Below are positions 16,939 to 25,224 of a DNA stretch of 64,000 nucleotides, in pieces. The DNA lies in NCBI GenBank assembly GCA_002842285.1, contig PHCJ01000010.1:1-64000 (forward strand). Reading direction: 5' to 3'. The stretch is from Betaproteobacteria bacterium HGW-Betaproteobacteria-22. Lineage in GTDB: Bacteria > Pseudomonadota > Gammaproteobacteria > Burkholderiales > Methylophilaceae. The notes below the pieces were generated by a model. That model was not told the DNA's origin. It did no database searches and saw nothing but the letters and a program-made list of their open reading frames with translations. The first letter of the stretch is position 1. Every line of letters starts with the position of its first letter. Made by a program: the position numbers and the translations under genes.

Positions 16939-18810
16939 TCAATTCAATTTTTTTTGAATCAAACTTGCAGCATCGTGGGCGTAATATTTAACGCCAACTT
17001 CATTTAGATGATTATCATCAAAGTAAATCAAATGTAAGTTTCCATCACTCAGCTTTAAAAGTGGTGCTTTATTAAAAACATGCAACTCATTCAGCCTTAA
17101 AAAATTGATATTTTTATGGTGTTGAAGCATCAATTCTATTTTATGATTAGCTTCTAAATACGTTTTATCTAAGCTTACATTCATAGGAAAACCCAAACCG
17201 CTCAACCTTAGCACCCTTTGCGGATTGTTACTTAACTTTGGTATCTGAGCCAACACATATAAAGTTTGCTGCGGTTTAATATTATTTATAAACTGGATTA
17301 AAGGGTCATTAAAAGTGGGATATTGTGTATGAAACTGCCAAGCACCCGCTAAAAATATTATTTTTGAATTATCAATATAGCGCCTTGCCTCATTTATTTG
17401 TGCAATGCATGACTTTTGCGCCCATTCTGGAATGCGATGATAATCAAACTCAGGGATTGTTACACAACTACTTGCAGTGATAACCCGTGCTTTAAAGCCT
17501 AATTGTTTGCCTAAATCATCAAAAAAGATATTTAACATCGCCGCATGACTATCACCTAAAACCAGTACTTCCCTACCACTGTTAAGATCGCCTTTCAAGC
17601 AGTCTCCCACAATTTTACCGTGACAAATAGTGTCTGGATCAGCATAGCGCGTATATTCAACGGATAAAGAGGCTGGGCTTAGCCAAGTATTGACAGTTGC
17701 GCCGGCTTTTGTGGTTGCTACACTACCAAGTAAGAGCAGCATCCATCTCCAACCGTTAGACCTTTTTTCTTTTGGCTTACGCATGGGGGTTTCAACAACA
17801 TAATACGAAATGGTGGCAAATAGTAACGTTAAAAAAATAAATGCGAATGTAAAGCTTGCTGTTAGTGCTTCTGAACCTGTGTAATAACGCATTAACGACA
17901 ATATTGGCCAATGCCATAGATAGAGTGAGTAAGAAATTGCACCCAGCCAAACCAATACTGGTAAGGATAATATTTTACTCACTGGACTATCTGTATGCCC
18001 CGAAACTATTAATAATGCTGCACCTAAGGCAGGTAACAAGGCAGCGAGACCAGGGAATAAATAGCTACTATCCATAAAGCTTAGGCTACCCACTATCATT
18101 AACAACCCAACTAAGCTAAGAGAAGCACTTAACATCTTACCTCCCCCCGCAAATCTAGCCATATTTAATGCAGCTAGCCCACCTAACAAGAACTCAGGGA
18201 CGCGTGCATAAAGGCTGTAATAGGTTACCTGTTCAACACCTTGGAAACGCAACCGATATTCTGCAATGCTTGTCAAAAGGATAATTAATAATATAAAAGT
18301 AGCTGTAAGTTTTTTGAGGGGTAGCAATAGCACAACAAAGGGAATTAATAGATAAAACTGTATTTCTATTGCGAGTGACCATGTATGCAATAAGGATTGC
18401 TCGTAGTTAGCAGGTGCAAAGTAATCACCAAAGCCCGCAAAATAATTATTACTATTAAAGTAAAGTGCCTGTTTTAGACTTTTGCTATAAATATTATGAT
18501 CGTTTGGTATAAATAAAATGGCGACTAAAAGTGACACAACTATTAACATCACAAAATAAGCGGGTGCAATACGTGTAAATCGACTAGCATAAAATTGCTT
18601 GATTGTCGAAAAGAAGTGATATTCAGCTTTAGTTTTTTTATTCAGCAATATACTGGTTATTAAAAAACCTGATATCACAAAAAAAACATCTACGCCGATG
18701 TATCCACCTGGCAACAACTCAGGGTTATAGTGGAAAAGGATTACTCCTAACACAGCTAATGCGCGTAAACCTTGAATATCCGCACGAAAATCATGTGAAC
18801 TAACTGCCAT
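16939..18810 (-). CDS. OafA/YrhL-type acyltransferase with C-terminal SGNH domain
   Basis: A 623-residue integral membrane O-acyltransferase. Residues about 8-360 form the acyltransferase-3 domain with ten or so helices, beginning DIQGLRALAVLGVILFHY and containing GVDVFFVISGFLI, with the catalytic histidine H22 in FHY. The C-terminal part (about 410-620) is an SGNH-hydrolase-like domain, with VLGDSHAAML as the Ser block and DDNHLNE as the Asp-His block. It probably O-acetylates the O-antigen in the periplasm. P. aeruginosa O5 has an acyltransferase, wbpC, in the same cluster. Its ATG overlaps the stop of the PIN-WbpE fusion gene by one base (TAATG). Confidence 0.85.
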   Translation of the reverse strand: MAVSSHDFRADIQGLRALAVLGVILFHYNPELLPGGYIGVDVFFVISGFLITSILLNKKTKAEYHFFSTIKQFYASRFTRIAPAYFVMLIVVSLLVAILFIPNDHNIYSKSLKQALYFNSNNYFAGFGDYFAPANYEQSLLHTWSLAIEIQFYLLIPFVVLLLPLKKLTATFILLIILLTSIAEYRLRFQGVEQVTYYSLYARVPEFLLGGLAALNMARFAGGGKMLSASLSLVGLLMIVGSLSFMDSSYLFPGLAALLPALGAALLIVSGHTDSPVSKILSLPVLVWLGAISYSLYLWHWPILSLMRYYTGSEALTASFTFAFIFLTLLFATISYYVVETPMRKPKEKRSNGWRWMLLLLGSVATTKAGATVNTWLSPASLSVEYTRYADPDTICHGKIVGDCLKGDLNSGREVLVLGDSHAAMLNIFFDDLGKQLGFKARVITASSCVTIPEFDYHRIPEWAQKSCIAQINEARRYIDNSKIIFLAGAWQFHTQYPTFNDPLIQFINNIKPQQTLYVLAQIPKLSNNPQRVLRLSGLGFPMNVSLDKTYLEANHKIELMLQHHKNINFLRLNELHVFNKAPLLKLSDGNLHLIYFDDNHLNEVGVKYYAHDAASLIQKKLN

Positions 18811-20375
18811 TAAATTAAGACTTCAACAACTTTTAGCTGGTCACTTTCACTTAGATAGGGTCCCATTGGCAAACTCATCACTTGTTTCGATAAAGCTTCT
18901 GAAATTTGAAAGCACCCCTCGCCTTGCTCTAAGCTTGCAAATGCAGGCTGTAGATGCAGTGGCACGGGGTAATGAACGGCAGTTGGAATACCAGCCTCTT
19001 TTAGTTTTTGTTGTACTTGCTCACGATTTTTTACAAGCACTGTATATTGGGCATAAACGCTAGTATTGTATGGCTCAACATATGGTGTGACGATATTAAG
19101 TTGCGGATTATTGCAGCTTTGCTTATTTATCAACTCAGAGTATCTCTCGCCTAATTTACTGCGTTGTTCTACTTCCCAATCAAATCGCTCAAGTTTTGCT
19201 AAAAGGATTGCTGCTTGAATGGTGTCTAATCGGCCATTCATACCTATTCTTGAATGGTAGTAGCGTTTTTCTTGCCCATGCACTCTAATTTCACGCATAG
19301 CTTTTGCAAGCGCATCATCATTGGTGAATAATGCACCACCATCTCCATATGCACCTAGCGGTTTACTTGGGAAAAAGCTAGTTGAGCCAATGGTGCTTAA
19401 AGCGCAAGATTTTTTGCCCTTATATGTTGCACCGAATGATTGTGCTGCATCTTCAATCACTGGCAAGCCATGTTTATCAGCAATTGCGTTAATTGCATCA
19501 AAATCTGCACATTGCCCATACAAACTGACAGGCATAATCGCTTTGGTTTTAGGTGTGATTGCAGCTTCAATCTTTGCGGGGTCAATATTATAAGTACGAG
19601 GGTCTATATCAACAAAAACTGGTATTGCTCCAAGCAGAGCAATCATTTCACCTGTTGCAATAAATGTGAATGGCGTGGTAATCACTTCATCCCCAGCACC
19701 TATACCCAGCGCCATCATGGCTATCATAAGGGTATCTGTGCCACTGCTTGCGCTAATGCAGTGCTTTACACCTACATAATCAGCAAGCTTGGTTTCTAGC
19801 TCTGCGACTTCAGGACCCATGACATATTGACCGTGATTAAGTACACGGTGAATATTTTTTTCTAGCTGAGGGCGAATGGCATCTTGCTGTGTTTTAAGGT
19901 CAATGAAGTCAATAGATTTGCTGGCAATATCTAGATCTAAGTAAGCTTGTGGGCTGATGATGCGCGAGTCATTTAAATTCAAGAGGCGTTCATCACGCGT
20001 CAACAATAAAATATCTCCATGCTTAAAACGCTCTAATGCCGCCACTAACTGCTCATCTTCGGGGTCTTCACTGTCAAATACGTTACCCTCTTCAGCCAAT
20101 GACGCCATCCAATGTTTATCAGCCGCAAAAGCTTTAAGCATTTGGCGAGTCAACTTTTCAATTTGACGGGCAGTCAAATCTTTACCTGCTTGATTCATAT
20201 GCTGCCTGATCTCTGCACGAGCAACATATTCTAGTGTTTGCACACTACCTGTATATAACCAAATTCGCCCACCTGACTGCTTACACTTAGCCAGCGCGTA
20301 ATCTGCTACCTCATAAAACCCAGCTCGCTTAGTACACACGTCAATTGCAACATTGACATCTAGTAACAAATCCAT
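18810..20375 (-). CDS. wbpE: fusion: PIN-domain toxin + WbpE-type sugar aminotransferase
   Basis: One uninterrupted 521-codon frame with two unrelated domains. Residues 1-about 147 are a PIN ribonuclease with all acidic residues of the fold in place: D6 (LLLDVN), E49 (TLEYVA), D106 (DPEDEQL) and D127 (LLLTRDERLL), and the typical PIN ending IISPQAYLDL. Residues about 153-521 are a full WbpE-like aminotransferase starting IDFIDLKTQQ, the normal beginning of WbpE, with PLP lysine K337 in FFPSKPLGAYGDGG and D308 in VIEDAAQSFGA. WbpE makes UDP-GlcNAc(3NH2)A from the 3-keto sugar. The junction codons (GAT ATT GCC AGC AAA TCT ATT GAC) have no ATG, GTG or TTG, so separate initiation of WbpE looks unlikely. 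It follows an antitoxin gene by 3 bases. Confidence 0.88.
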   Translation of the reverse strand: MDLLLDVNVAIDVCTKRAGFYEVADYALAKCKQSGGRIWLYTGSVQTLEYVARAEIRQHMNQAGKDLTARQIEKLTRQMLKAFAADKHWMASLAEEGNVFDSEDPEDEQLVAALERFKHGDILLLTRDERLLNLNDSRIISPQAYLDLDIASKSIDFIDLKTQQDAIRPQLEKNIHRVLNHGQYVMGPEVAELETKLADYVGVKHCISASSGTDTLMIAMMALGIGAGDEVITTPFTFIATGEMIALLGAIPVFVDIDPRTYNIDPAKIEAAITPKTKAIMPVSLYGQCADFDAINAIADKHGLPVIEDAAQSFGATYKGKKSCALSTIGSTSFFPSKPLGAYGDGGALFTNDDALAKAMREIRVHGQEKRYYHSRIGMNGRLDTIQAAILLAKLERFDWEVEQRSKLGERYSELINKQSCNNPQLNIVTPYVEPYNTSVYAQYTVLVKNREQVQQKLKEAGIPTAVHYPVPLHLQPAFASLEQGEGCFQISEALSKQVMSLPMGPYLSESDQLKVVEVLI

Positions 20376-20378
20376 GCG

Positions 20379-20663
20379 CTATCTATCCTCACGTAATGCA
20401 AAGGCTTCTATGCGCGATAACTGCTTGGCAGATAATGGTGGCAGTTCGTCATCAGGTGGTAAAGGGGCATTCATCACATCATCTAAGCGTTTTCGCATTT
20501 TCTCAGCTTCTGCAATCACTTCTGGCGGTAAATTGTAGGCATTATCTTGCACTTCAATTTCATCATCTGGTACGGTAACCACTAACCTTACGTTGTTATG
20601 CTTTAGGCGTAGTGGTTGAGATAACTCTATTTTACCTTGGTTATAAATAGCTTCTACTTGCAT
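20379..20663 (-). CDS. AF2212-like (DUF104) antitoxin
   Basis: A 94-residue acidic protein. Its first 35 residues (VEAIYNQGKIELSQPLRL, then a VRLVVTVPDDE strand) match the small beta-rich fold of AF2212-like antitoxins, which pair with PIN toxins in VapBC-like modules. The remaining charged helix, residues about 45-94, would wrap the toxin. It lies in the wbp operon 3 bases after wbpD and 3 bases before the PIN-WbpE fusion, so it is co-transcribed and presumably neutralises that PIN domain. I see no promoter of its own. Confidence 0.75.
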   Translation of the reverse strand: MQVEAIYNQGKIELSQPLRLKHNNVRLVVTVPDDEIEVQDNAYNLPPEVIAEAEKMRKRLDDVMNAPLPPDDELPPLSAKQLSRIEAFALREDR

Positions 20664-20666
20664 GAT

Positions 20667-21245
20667 TTATCCTTTCATTGTGAGCTGACCTGCGCTCAAA
20701 ACATAGGTTTTACCCGTATGGGGGCATGTTGTTATCGCATCACCTTTTAGAGGTAGATTCAACTTTTCACCATAAGCGCTCATCCAACCTATTTGCTTAG
20801 CTGGCACGCCTACCATTAAGGCATAGGCTGGCACATCTTTATTGACTACCGCACCAGCACCAATAAACGCATACTCACCTATCGTCGCACCACATACAAT
20901 GGTGCAATTAGCACCTAGCGTGGCACCTTTTTTGACTAAGGTATTACGATATTCATCTTTACGCGATACTGCTGAGCGCGGATTGTAAACATTAGTAAAC
21001 ACCATGCTAGGGCCGCAAAATACGTCATCTTCTAACGTTACATTGTCATAAACTGAAACATTGTTTTGTATCTTTACATTGTTGCCAATAGAGACCTTGT
21101 TGCCAACAAAAACATTTTGTCCTAACGAGCAATCATTGCCAATTTTAGCGCCACCGCAAACATGGGCAAAGTGCCAAACACGGCTCCCTTCGCCTATTTG
21201 TGCGCCATCATCAACAATGGCACTTGAATGTACTGTCACCGTCAT
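20667..21245 (-). CDS. wbpD: UDP-GlcNAc(3NH2)A N-acetyltransferase WbpD
   Basis: A 192-residue hexapeptide-repeat acetyltransferase: [20 protein letters not shown] opens the left-handed beta-helix, and [19 protein letters not shown] and [16 protein letters not shown] are further turns. In the WbpA-B-E-D pathway it acetylates the 3-amino group with acetyl-CoA to give UDP-GlcNAc(3NAc)A. It follows wbpB by 2 bases. In P. aeruginosa wbpE follows wbpD directly, whereas here the antitoxin gene and PIN coding sequence come between. Confidence 0.88.
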   Translation of the reverse strand: MTVTVHSSAIVDDGAQIGEGSRVWHFAHVCGGAKIGNDCSLGQNVFVGNKVSIGNNVKIQNNVSVYDNVTLEDDVFCGPSMVFTNVYNPRSAVSRKDEYRNTLVKKGATLGANCTIVCGATIGEYAFIGAGAVVNKDVPAYALMVGVPAKQIGWMSAYGEKLNLPLKGDAITTCPHTGKTYVLSAGQLTMKG

Positions 21246-21247
21246 GC

Positions 21248-22309
21248 TTAATAATCCAAAGGCAAACCAACACGCTTACCATCACGTGCAGAAAGGTAAG
21301 TTGCAATAATGACTTCTAGCGATTTCAAGCCTTCACGACCATCTGTTTCAGGCTCTGCCTCACCACGCAAAACTTTAATCACATTGTCGTAATAAAGGGG
21401 GTGACCAAAGCCATAAACTGATGTAGTTTCGTAACTAGCTTCTTTTACTTTACTGTCTTCAGGCTGTTCATCGGCAAACTCCCAATGCTGAACCTCATTC
21501 ACAGCCATTCCACCAATACGAACCGTGCCCTTTTCACCCAAGATGGTAATACTGCCCTCTAAGTTTTTAGGATAAGTCAGCATGGTGACATTCATTGAGC
21601 CTAGCGCACCGCTTCGCCAGCGCAAGCTAATAACACCAGTATCTTCTGCCTCAATATCACGCTCAAGCGTTGCTGTGTAGGCTTGCAAACTTTCCAGTGG
21701 GCCAATCAACCATTCAATCAAGTCAACATAATGACTCGCTTGATTCATAAATGCGCCGCCGTCATATTCCCAGGTGCCGCGCCATGCCCCTTGATCATAA
21801 TATGATTGTGGACGTGTCCAAAACACGTTGAGATTTACCATGTAAATTTTACCGAAGCGTTTTTGCTCAATGGCTTTCTTTAGTAGCTGTAGCGTTGCAT
21901 TGCGGCGATTTTGTTTGACCACAAACAAGCGCACCCCGGCTTCATCACATGCTTTTACCATGCGTTTACCATCTGCCAGGCGTGTTGCCATCGGCTTTTC
22001 TGTAATCACATTACGGCCTGCTTTGGCAATCTCTATGGCTTGATCTGGATGCAAACCAGACGGTGTGGTTAAAATAAAAACATCGGCATCACAACTTGCC
22101 AGCATCTCAGTGAGCGAGTTAAATGGTTTTGCACCAGTGGTTTTAACAGCCTCCGCCAGAGCGGTAGGGTTGATGTCACAAACACCCACCAGTTCAGCAT
22201 GATCGCCATGTTGCTTGATTGCTGCAAAGTGATTTTGAGCAATACGTCCACAACCTACGAGTGCGAAACGAATTTTTCTGTTCAAGATTGGAGCTGGGAA
22301 ATGGTACAT
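21248..22309 (-). CDS. wbpB: UDP-GlcNAcA 3-dehydrogenase WbpB (Gfo/Idh/MocA family)
   Basis: A 353-residue NAD-dependent oxidoreductase. The N-terminal Rossmann domain has [17 protein letters not shown] and the conserved TEKPMA motif with catalytic lysine. The C-terminal domain has the substrate-binding [21 protein letters not shown] stretch (quoted up to its key residues), including the family histidine. It oxidises C3 of UDP-GlcNAcA, working in a coupled cycle with WbpE. It lies between wbpA and wbpD. Confidence 0.88.
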   Translation of the reverse strand: MYHFPAPILNRKIRFALVGCGRIAQNHFAAIKQHGDHAELVGVCDINPTALAEAVKTTGAKPFNSLTEMLASCDADVFILTTPSGLHPDQAIEIAKAGRNVITEKPMATRLADGKRMVKACDEAGVRLFVVKQNRRNATLQLLKKAIEQKRFGKIYMVNLNVFWTRPQSYYDQGAWRGTWEYDGGAFMNQASHYVDLIEWLIGPLESLQAYTATLERDIEAEDTGVISLRWRSGALGSMNVTMLTYPKNLEGSITILGEKGTVRIGGMAVNEVQHWEFADEQPEDSKVKEASYETTSVYGFGHPLYYDNVIKVLRGEAEPETDGREGLKSLEVIIATYLSARDGKRVGLPLDY

Positions 22310-22364
22310 ATCAAAGCCTCTTTTATTTGTATCTTATTAAAATCTACGTTTTAAAATCTGGGCG

Positions 22365-23660
22365 TTAGAATCTAAATACAGTTAAGCCTAATGCGGTAGC
22401 TTCATGTCTGTTATATAGCGCTTTTAAATCAGCAAGTACTGGCTTTTCAGACTTCAACATTTTTTTGATTTGTGTAAGCCCCATATTGCGATAAACTTTG
22501 TGACCAACGGCAACTACTAAAGCATCTACTGAGGATAAATCATCCATTGTATTAAGTTTCACGCCATATTCATGAAACACTTCATCTGCATCTGCGTAGG
22601 GGTCTGCAACCACTACACTTACACCCCAAGCCTGAAACTCTTTAATCAGATCAACCACTTTACTGTTGCGTATATCTGGGCAATCTTCTTTGAAAGTAAT
22701 GCCCATCACACCTACTTTGCTTTTAGAAACATCAATGCCGTTTTTCAACATCAATTTAATTACATTGCGAGCAGCGTATCTCGCCATATTGTCGTTCATA
22801 CGCCGACCTGAAGCAATGATTTGCGGGTGGTAGCCAACCTCTTCCGCTTTATGCGTCAGATAGTATGGGTCAACACCGATACAATGACCACCTACCATAC
22901 CGGGTCTAAATGGCAGGAAATTCCATTTTGTCCCAGCTGCTTCTAACACCTCAATGGTGTCAATATTCAAACGCTCAAACAAAACCGACAATTCATTGAC
23001 TAATGCAATATTTAAGTCACGCTGGGTGTTTTCAATCACTTTGGCAGCTTCAGCGACCTTGATATTAGAAGCCTTATGCGTGCCTGCGGTAATGATTGAG
23101 GCGTATAACGCATCTACTTCATCCGCGATCTCTGGTGTAGAGCCGCTAGTGATTTTTTTAATTTTGGTTAGTGTATTAACTTTGTCGCCAGGATTTATTC
23201 GCTCAGGACTATAGCCGCAGTAAAAATCAATATTAAATTTTAAACCTGAGTTTTTTTCTAACGTAGGTACACAAACTTCTTCAGTGCAGCCAGGGTAAAC
23301 TGTGGACTCATAAATGACGATATCGCCTTTTTTGAGTGCCTTACCTACCGTTTCACTAGCCTTCACTAGCGGGGTTAAATCAGGACGATTTGCTTGATCA
23401 ATTGGTGTAGGGACTGTGACGATAAAAATGCTGGCTGATTTAAGTGCATCAGCATCTGCTGTGTACTCTAAAAAACTTGCATGAGTTAACTCTTCAGGCG
23501 TCACTTCAAGAGTATGATCTTGACCGCTTTCTAATTCTGCAATGCGTTTCTGATTGATATCAAAACCGATAACGGGTCTTGTTTTCCCGAACTCTACCGC
23601 TAACGGCAGCCCTACATAACCTAACCCAATAATGGCAATCTTTTTATCAGTTGTATTCAT
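22365..23660 (-). CDS. wbpA: UDP-N-acetylhexosamine 6-dehydrogenase (WbpA/TviB/WbpO family)
   Basis: A 431-residue nucleotide-sugar dehydrogenase. It has the NAD-binding IAIIGLGYVGLPLA, VPTPID, and the catalytic cysteine in GMVGGHCIGVDPYYL. It converts UDP-GlcNAc (or GalNAc) to the uronic acid in two oxidations, the first committed step for the operon's sugar acids. Sequence details such as THKAEEVGYHPQ are close to TviB/WbpO, so the exact epimer of the substrate is not certain. The wbpB and wbpD context favours the WbpA role. It is the first biosynthetic gene after the regulator. Confidence 0.85.
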   Translation of the reverse strand: MNTTDKKIAIIGLGYVGLPLAVEFGKTRPVIGFDINQKRIAELESGQDHTLEVTPEELTHASFLEYTADADALKSASIFIVTVPTPIDQANRPDLTPLVKASETVGKALKKGDIVIYESTVYPGCTEEVCVPTLEKNSGLKFNIDFYCGYSPERINPGDKVNTLTKIKKITSGSTPEIADEVDALYASIITAGTHKASNIKVAEAAKVIENTQRDLNIALVNELSVLFERLNIDTIEVLEAAGTKWNFLPFRPGMVGGHCIGVDPYYLTHKAEEVGYHPQIIASGRRMNDNMARYAARNVIKLMLKNGIDVSKSKVGVMGITFKEDCPDIRNSKVVDLIKEFQAWGVSVVVADPYADADEVFHEYGVKLNTMDDLSSVDALVVAVGHKVYRNMGLTQIKKMLKSEKPVLADLKALYNRHEATALGLTVFRF

Positions 23661-23748
23661 TTATATTTATCTCGTAAGGATTAATTCAAAACAGCTTAAC
23701 TACAAAAACTAATTTTCAAAACTGTACAAACTCATTATCTGGAATTTT

Positions 23749-24081
23749 CTAAGTCAAAGTTTTGGATTTAACTTCCTGCTTTAACAAATTAATTTCACTT
23801 TTCAGCACTTCATATTCCTGCATTTTATTTTTCAAAAATCTTAATGTGATTTTCGCTTTTTCTTCTATACCTGTTGGTGTAAGTAAATACATGTAAGCCA
23901 GCTTATTTTTACTGTTACGAAAATTGGTCACCTTTAATATCCCAACATCGATTAAGGCTTTTAGACAATAATTTGCCTTACCCAAGCTAATACCTAACTC
24001 ATCAGCCAGCTCACGCTGGCTAATTTCTGGTTTTACTTCCACCAGTTTCAGTATTTTATAGCGGTATTCGTCTGTAAGCAT
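23749..24081 (-). CDS. MarR-type EPS-associated transcriptional regulator
   Basis: A 110-residue winged-helix protein ([31 protein letters not shown]) of the type found at the head of exopolysaccharide operons in betaproteobacteria, with a C-terminal coiled coil (about 78-107). It sits 88 bases upstream of wbpA in the same direction and is the likely pathway-specific regulator of the whole cluster. A large inverted repeat ends four bases from its start codon and is a natural candidate for its own operator. Confidence 0.8.
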   Translation of the reverse strand: MLTDEYRYKILKLVEVKPEISQRELADELGISLGKANYCLKALIDVGILKVTNFRNSKNKLAYMYLLTPTGIEEKAKITLRFLKNKMQEYEVLKSEINLLKQEVKSKTLT

Positions 24082-24085
24082 ATAA

Positions 24086-24122
24086 ATAAACTATATGTTC
24101 AATCAATGAACGCATAGTTTAT
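24086..24122. promoter_or_regulatory. 16-base inverted repeat, candidate operator of the EPS regulator
   Basis: Arms at 24086-24101 and 24107-24122 are complementary at 14 of 16 positions around a 5-base spacer. The repeat abuts the regulator start codon at 24081. The symmetry suits a dimeric MarR-type repressor; an mRNA hairpin that hides the ribosome site is the alternative. Confidence 0.55.
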
Positions 24123-24221
24123 CAAATAATTGAAATATTGCGGAGAAATTAATGCAAAAAGTGAGTGTGAAATACGGCAGGTGATGACCTGCACTAAAAT
24201 GGCTTTGTCAAGGATGTAAGA

Positions 24222-24647
24222 TCAGTTTGCCGATGAGTCAATATGATTGTAGATTTGCTTTGCGAATTTTGAAAAGTCGGACATGTGCTTATGCACAATA
24301 GCATGCACGATTAGCCAGTTAATACGCTCGTAATTATGTACAGCTATATTTCTAAAACCAACAGCCTTTTGTAGGTTTTCGGCTGTAATGGCATCAATGA
24401 TACTGGCCTTTTGTAGTATTTGAAATGTCTTACCCATTGTTTCAGGTGAAGGTAAATCTTGTTCAGAAATTACATGCGCACCAATATCAACACAGAGTTG
24501 AACTGCTCTGCTTAGGTTTAACGAAATAATATCTTGCAAATCAACATCATTGGCTAGGGTTTCAACCTCACCGGGGATTTTATCTTGTAACCGTAAAATA
24601 CAACGTCTTAAAGATTCAATTTTTTGCGCTATCAGCTGTTTATCCAT
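24222..24647 (-). CDS. hepT: HepT-type HEPN ribonuclease toxin
   Basis: A 141-residue alpha-helical HEPN (DUF86) protein. The signature RX4HXY is exact: R99, H104 and Y106 in FRNIAVHNY. In the characterised Shewanella system these residues form the RNase site, and the tyrosine is modified with AMP by the partner MntA. The gene starts inside the end of the nucleotidyltransferase gene (16-base overlap), giving the usual antitoxin-first order. It borders the polysaccharide operon. Confidence 0.88.
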   Translation of the reverse strand: MDKQLIAQKIESLRRCILRLQDKIPGEVETLANDVDLQDIISLNLSRAVQLCVDIGAHVISEQDLPSPETMGKTFQILQKASIIDAITAENLQKAVGFRNIAVHNYERINWLIVHAIVHKHMSDFSKFAKQIYNHIDSSAN

Positions 24648-25045
24648 GCGTTGCGTCTTTCTTTAAGAATTCTGGTTTGATAGGGCACAAAATCTGCCAA
24701 GTCCATTAAGTGGCGGGTTAGAAGATTTCCTTTTAATGTTGCGTTGCCAATAATCATTTTCCCATGTTGCAGTATCTCACCCAGCAGTGGCTCACCAACT
24801 TCATTCAGGTCTATTAAGTCTACTGGCCGACCAATCCGGCTCGCCAGGCTGTTAATAAGGTTGAGTTTAAGCTCGGGTGAGATTTTTTTCTCAACCAGTA
24901 TTGCAATATCCAAGTCACTATTAAATGTAGCTTTATGTTTGGCCAGCGATCCAAAAATGATAGCCATACGAACTTCAGCAAACGACAATAAAGTTTGCTT
25001 AATCGCACTTTCGTCCTGAATTGGTATTTGCAATTCATTGTGCAT
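24632..25045 (-). CDS. mntA: MntA-type nucleotidyltransferase antitoxin
   Basis: A 137-residue minimal nucleotidyltransferase with an exact GSX10DXD active site (GSLAKHKATFNSDLD). Family members neutralise HepT by adding AMP residues to its RX4HXY tyrosine rather than by tight binding alone. Downstream overlap with hepT gives coupled translation. The complete motif predicts an enzymatically active antitoxin. Confidence 0.88.
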   Translation of the reverse strand: MHNELQIPIQDESAIKQTLLSFAEVRMAIIFGSLAKHKATFNSDLDIAILVEKKISPELKLNLINSLASRIGRPVDLIDLNEVGEPLLGEILQHGKMIIGNATLKGNLLTRHLMDLADFVPYQTRILKERRNAWINS

Positions 25046-25155
25046 ATATCAACCTTGTTTAAATTTACGGCTTATTCTACCTTACTCTCTACAATCAGAG
25101 AGCGTAGTCTTGTAAAACAGCCTTCTCCGCCTATCTAAGCCGCTTAATTAGCAAA

Positions 25156-25224
25156 ATAAGGTGTGATAGCGGAATCAATGGATTCACCCTCGATTTCATT
25201 ACATTTCATCGAAGCTACGCCGGC
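25156..25224. repeat. intergenic imperfect palindrome between hipA and mntA
   Basis: The stretch contains nested inverted repeats, for example CTCGAT (25190s) against ATCGAAG (about 25209), and the phrase GTAGCTTCGATG on the minus strand. This style of intergenic palindrome recurs in many beta- and gammaproteobacteria. Copies elsewhere in the genome cannot be checked here. A separate small hairpin (CTCTC/GAGAG) lies at about 25095-25112. Confidence 0.35.

Noticed and set aside
19900-19940. Independent start codon for wbpE at the PIN junction
   Set aside because: No ATG, GTG or TTG is present near the expected WbpE N-terminus; only ATT codons could serve, which would be exceptional.
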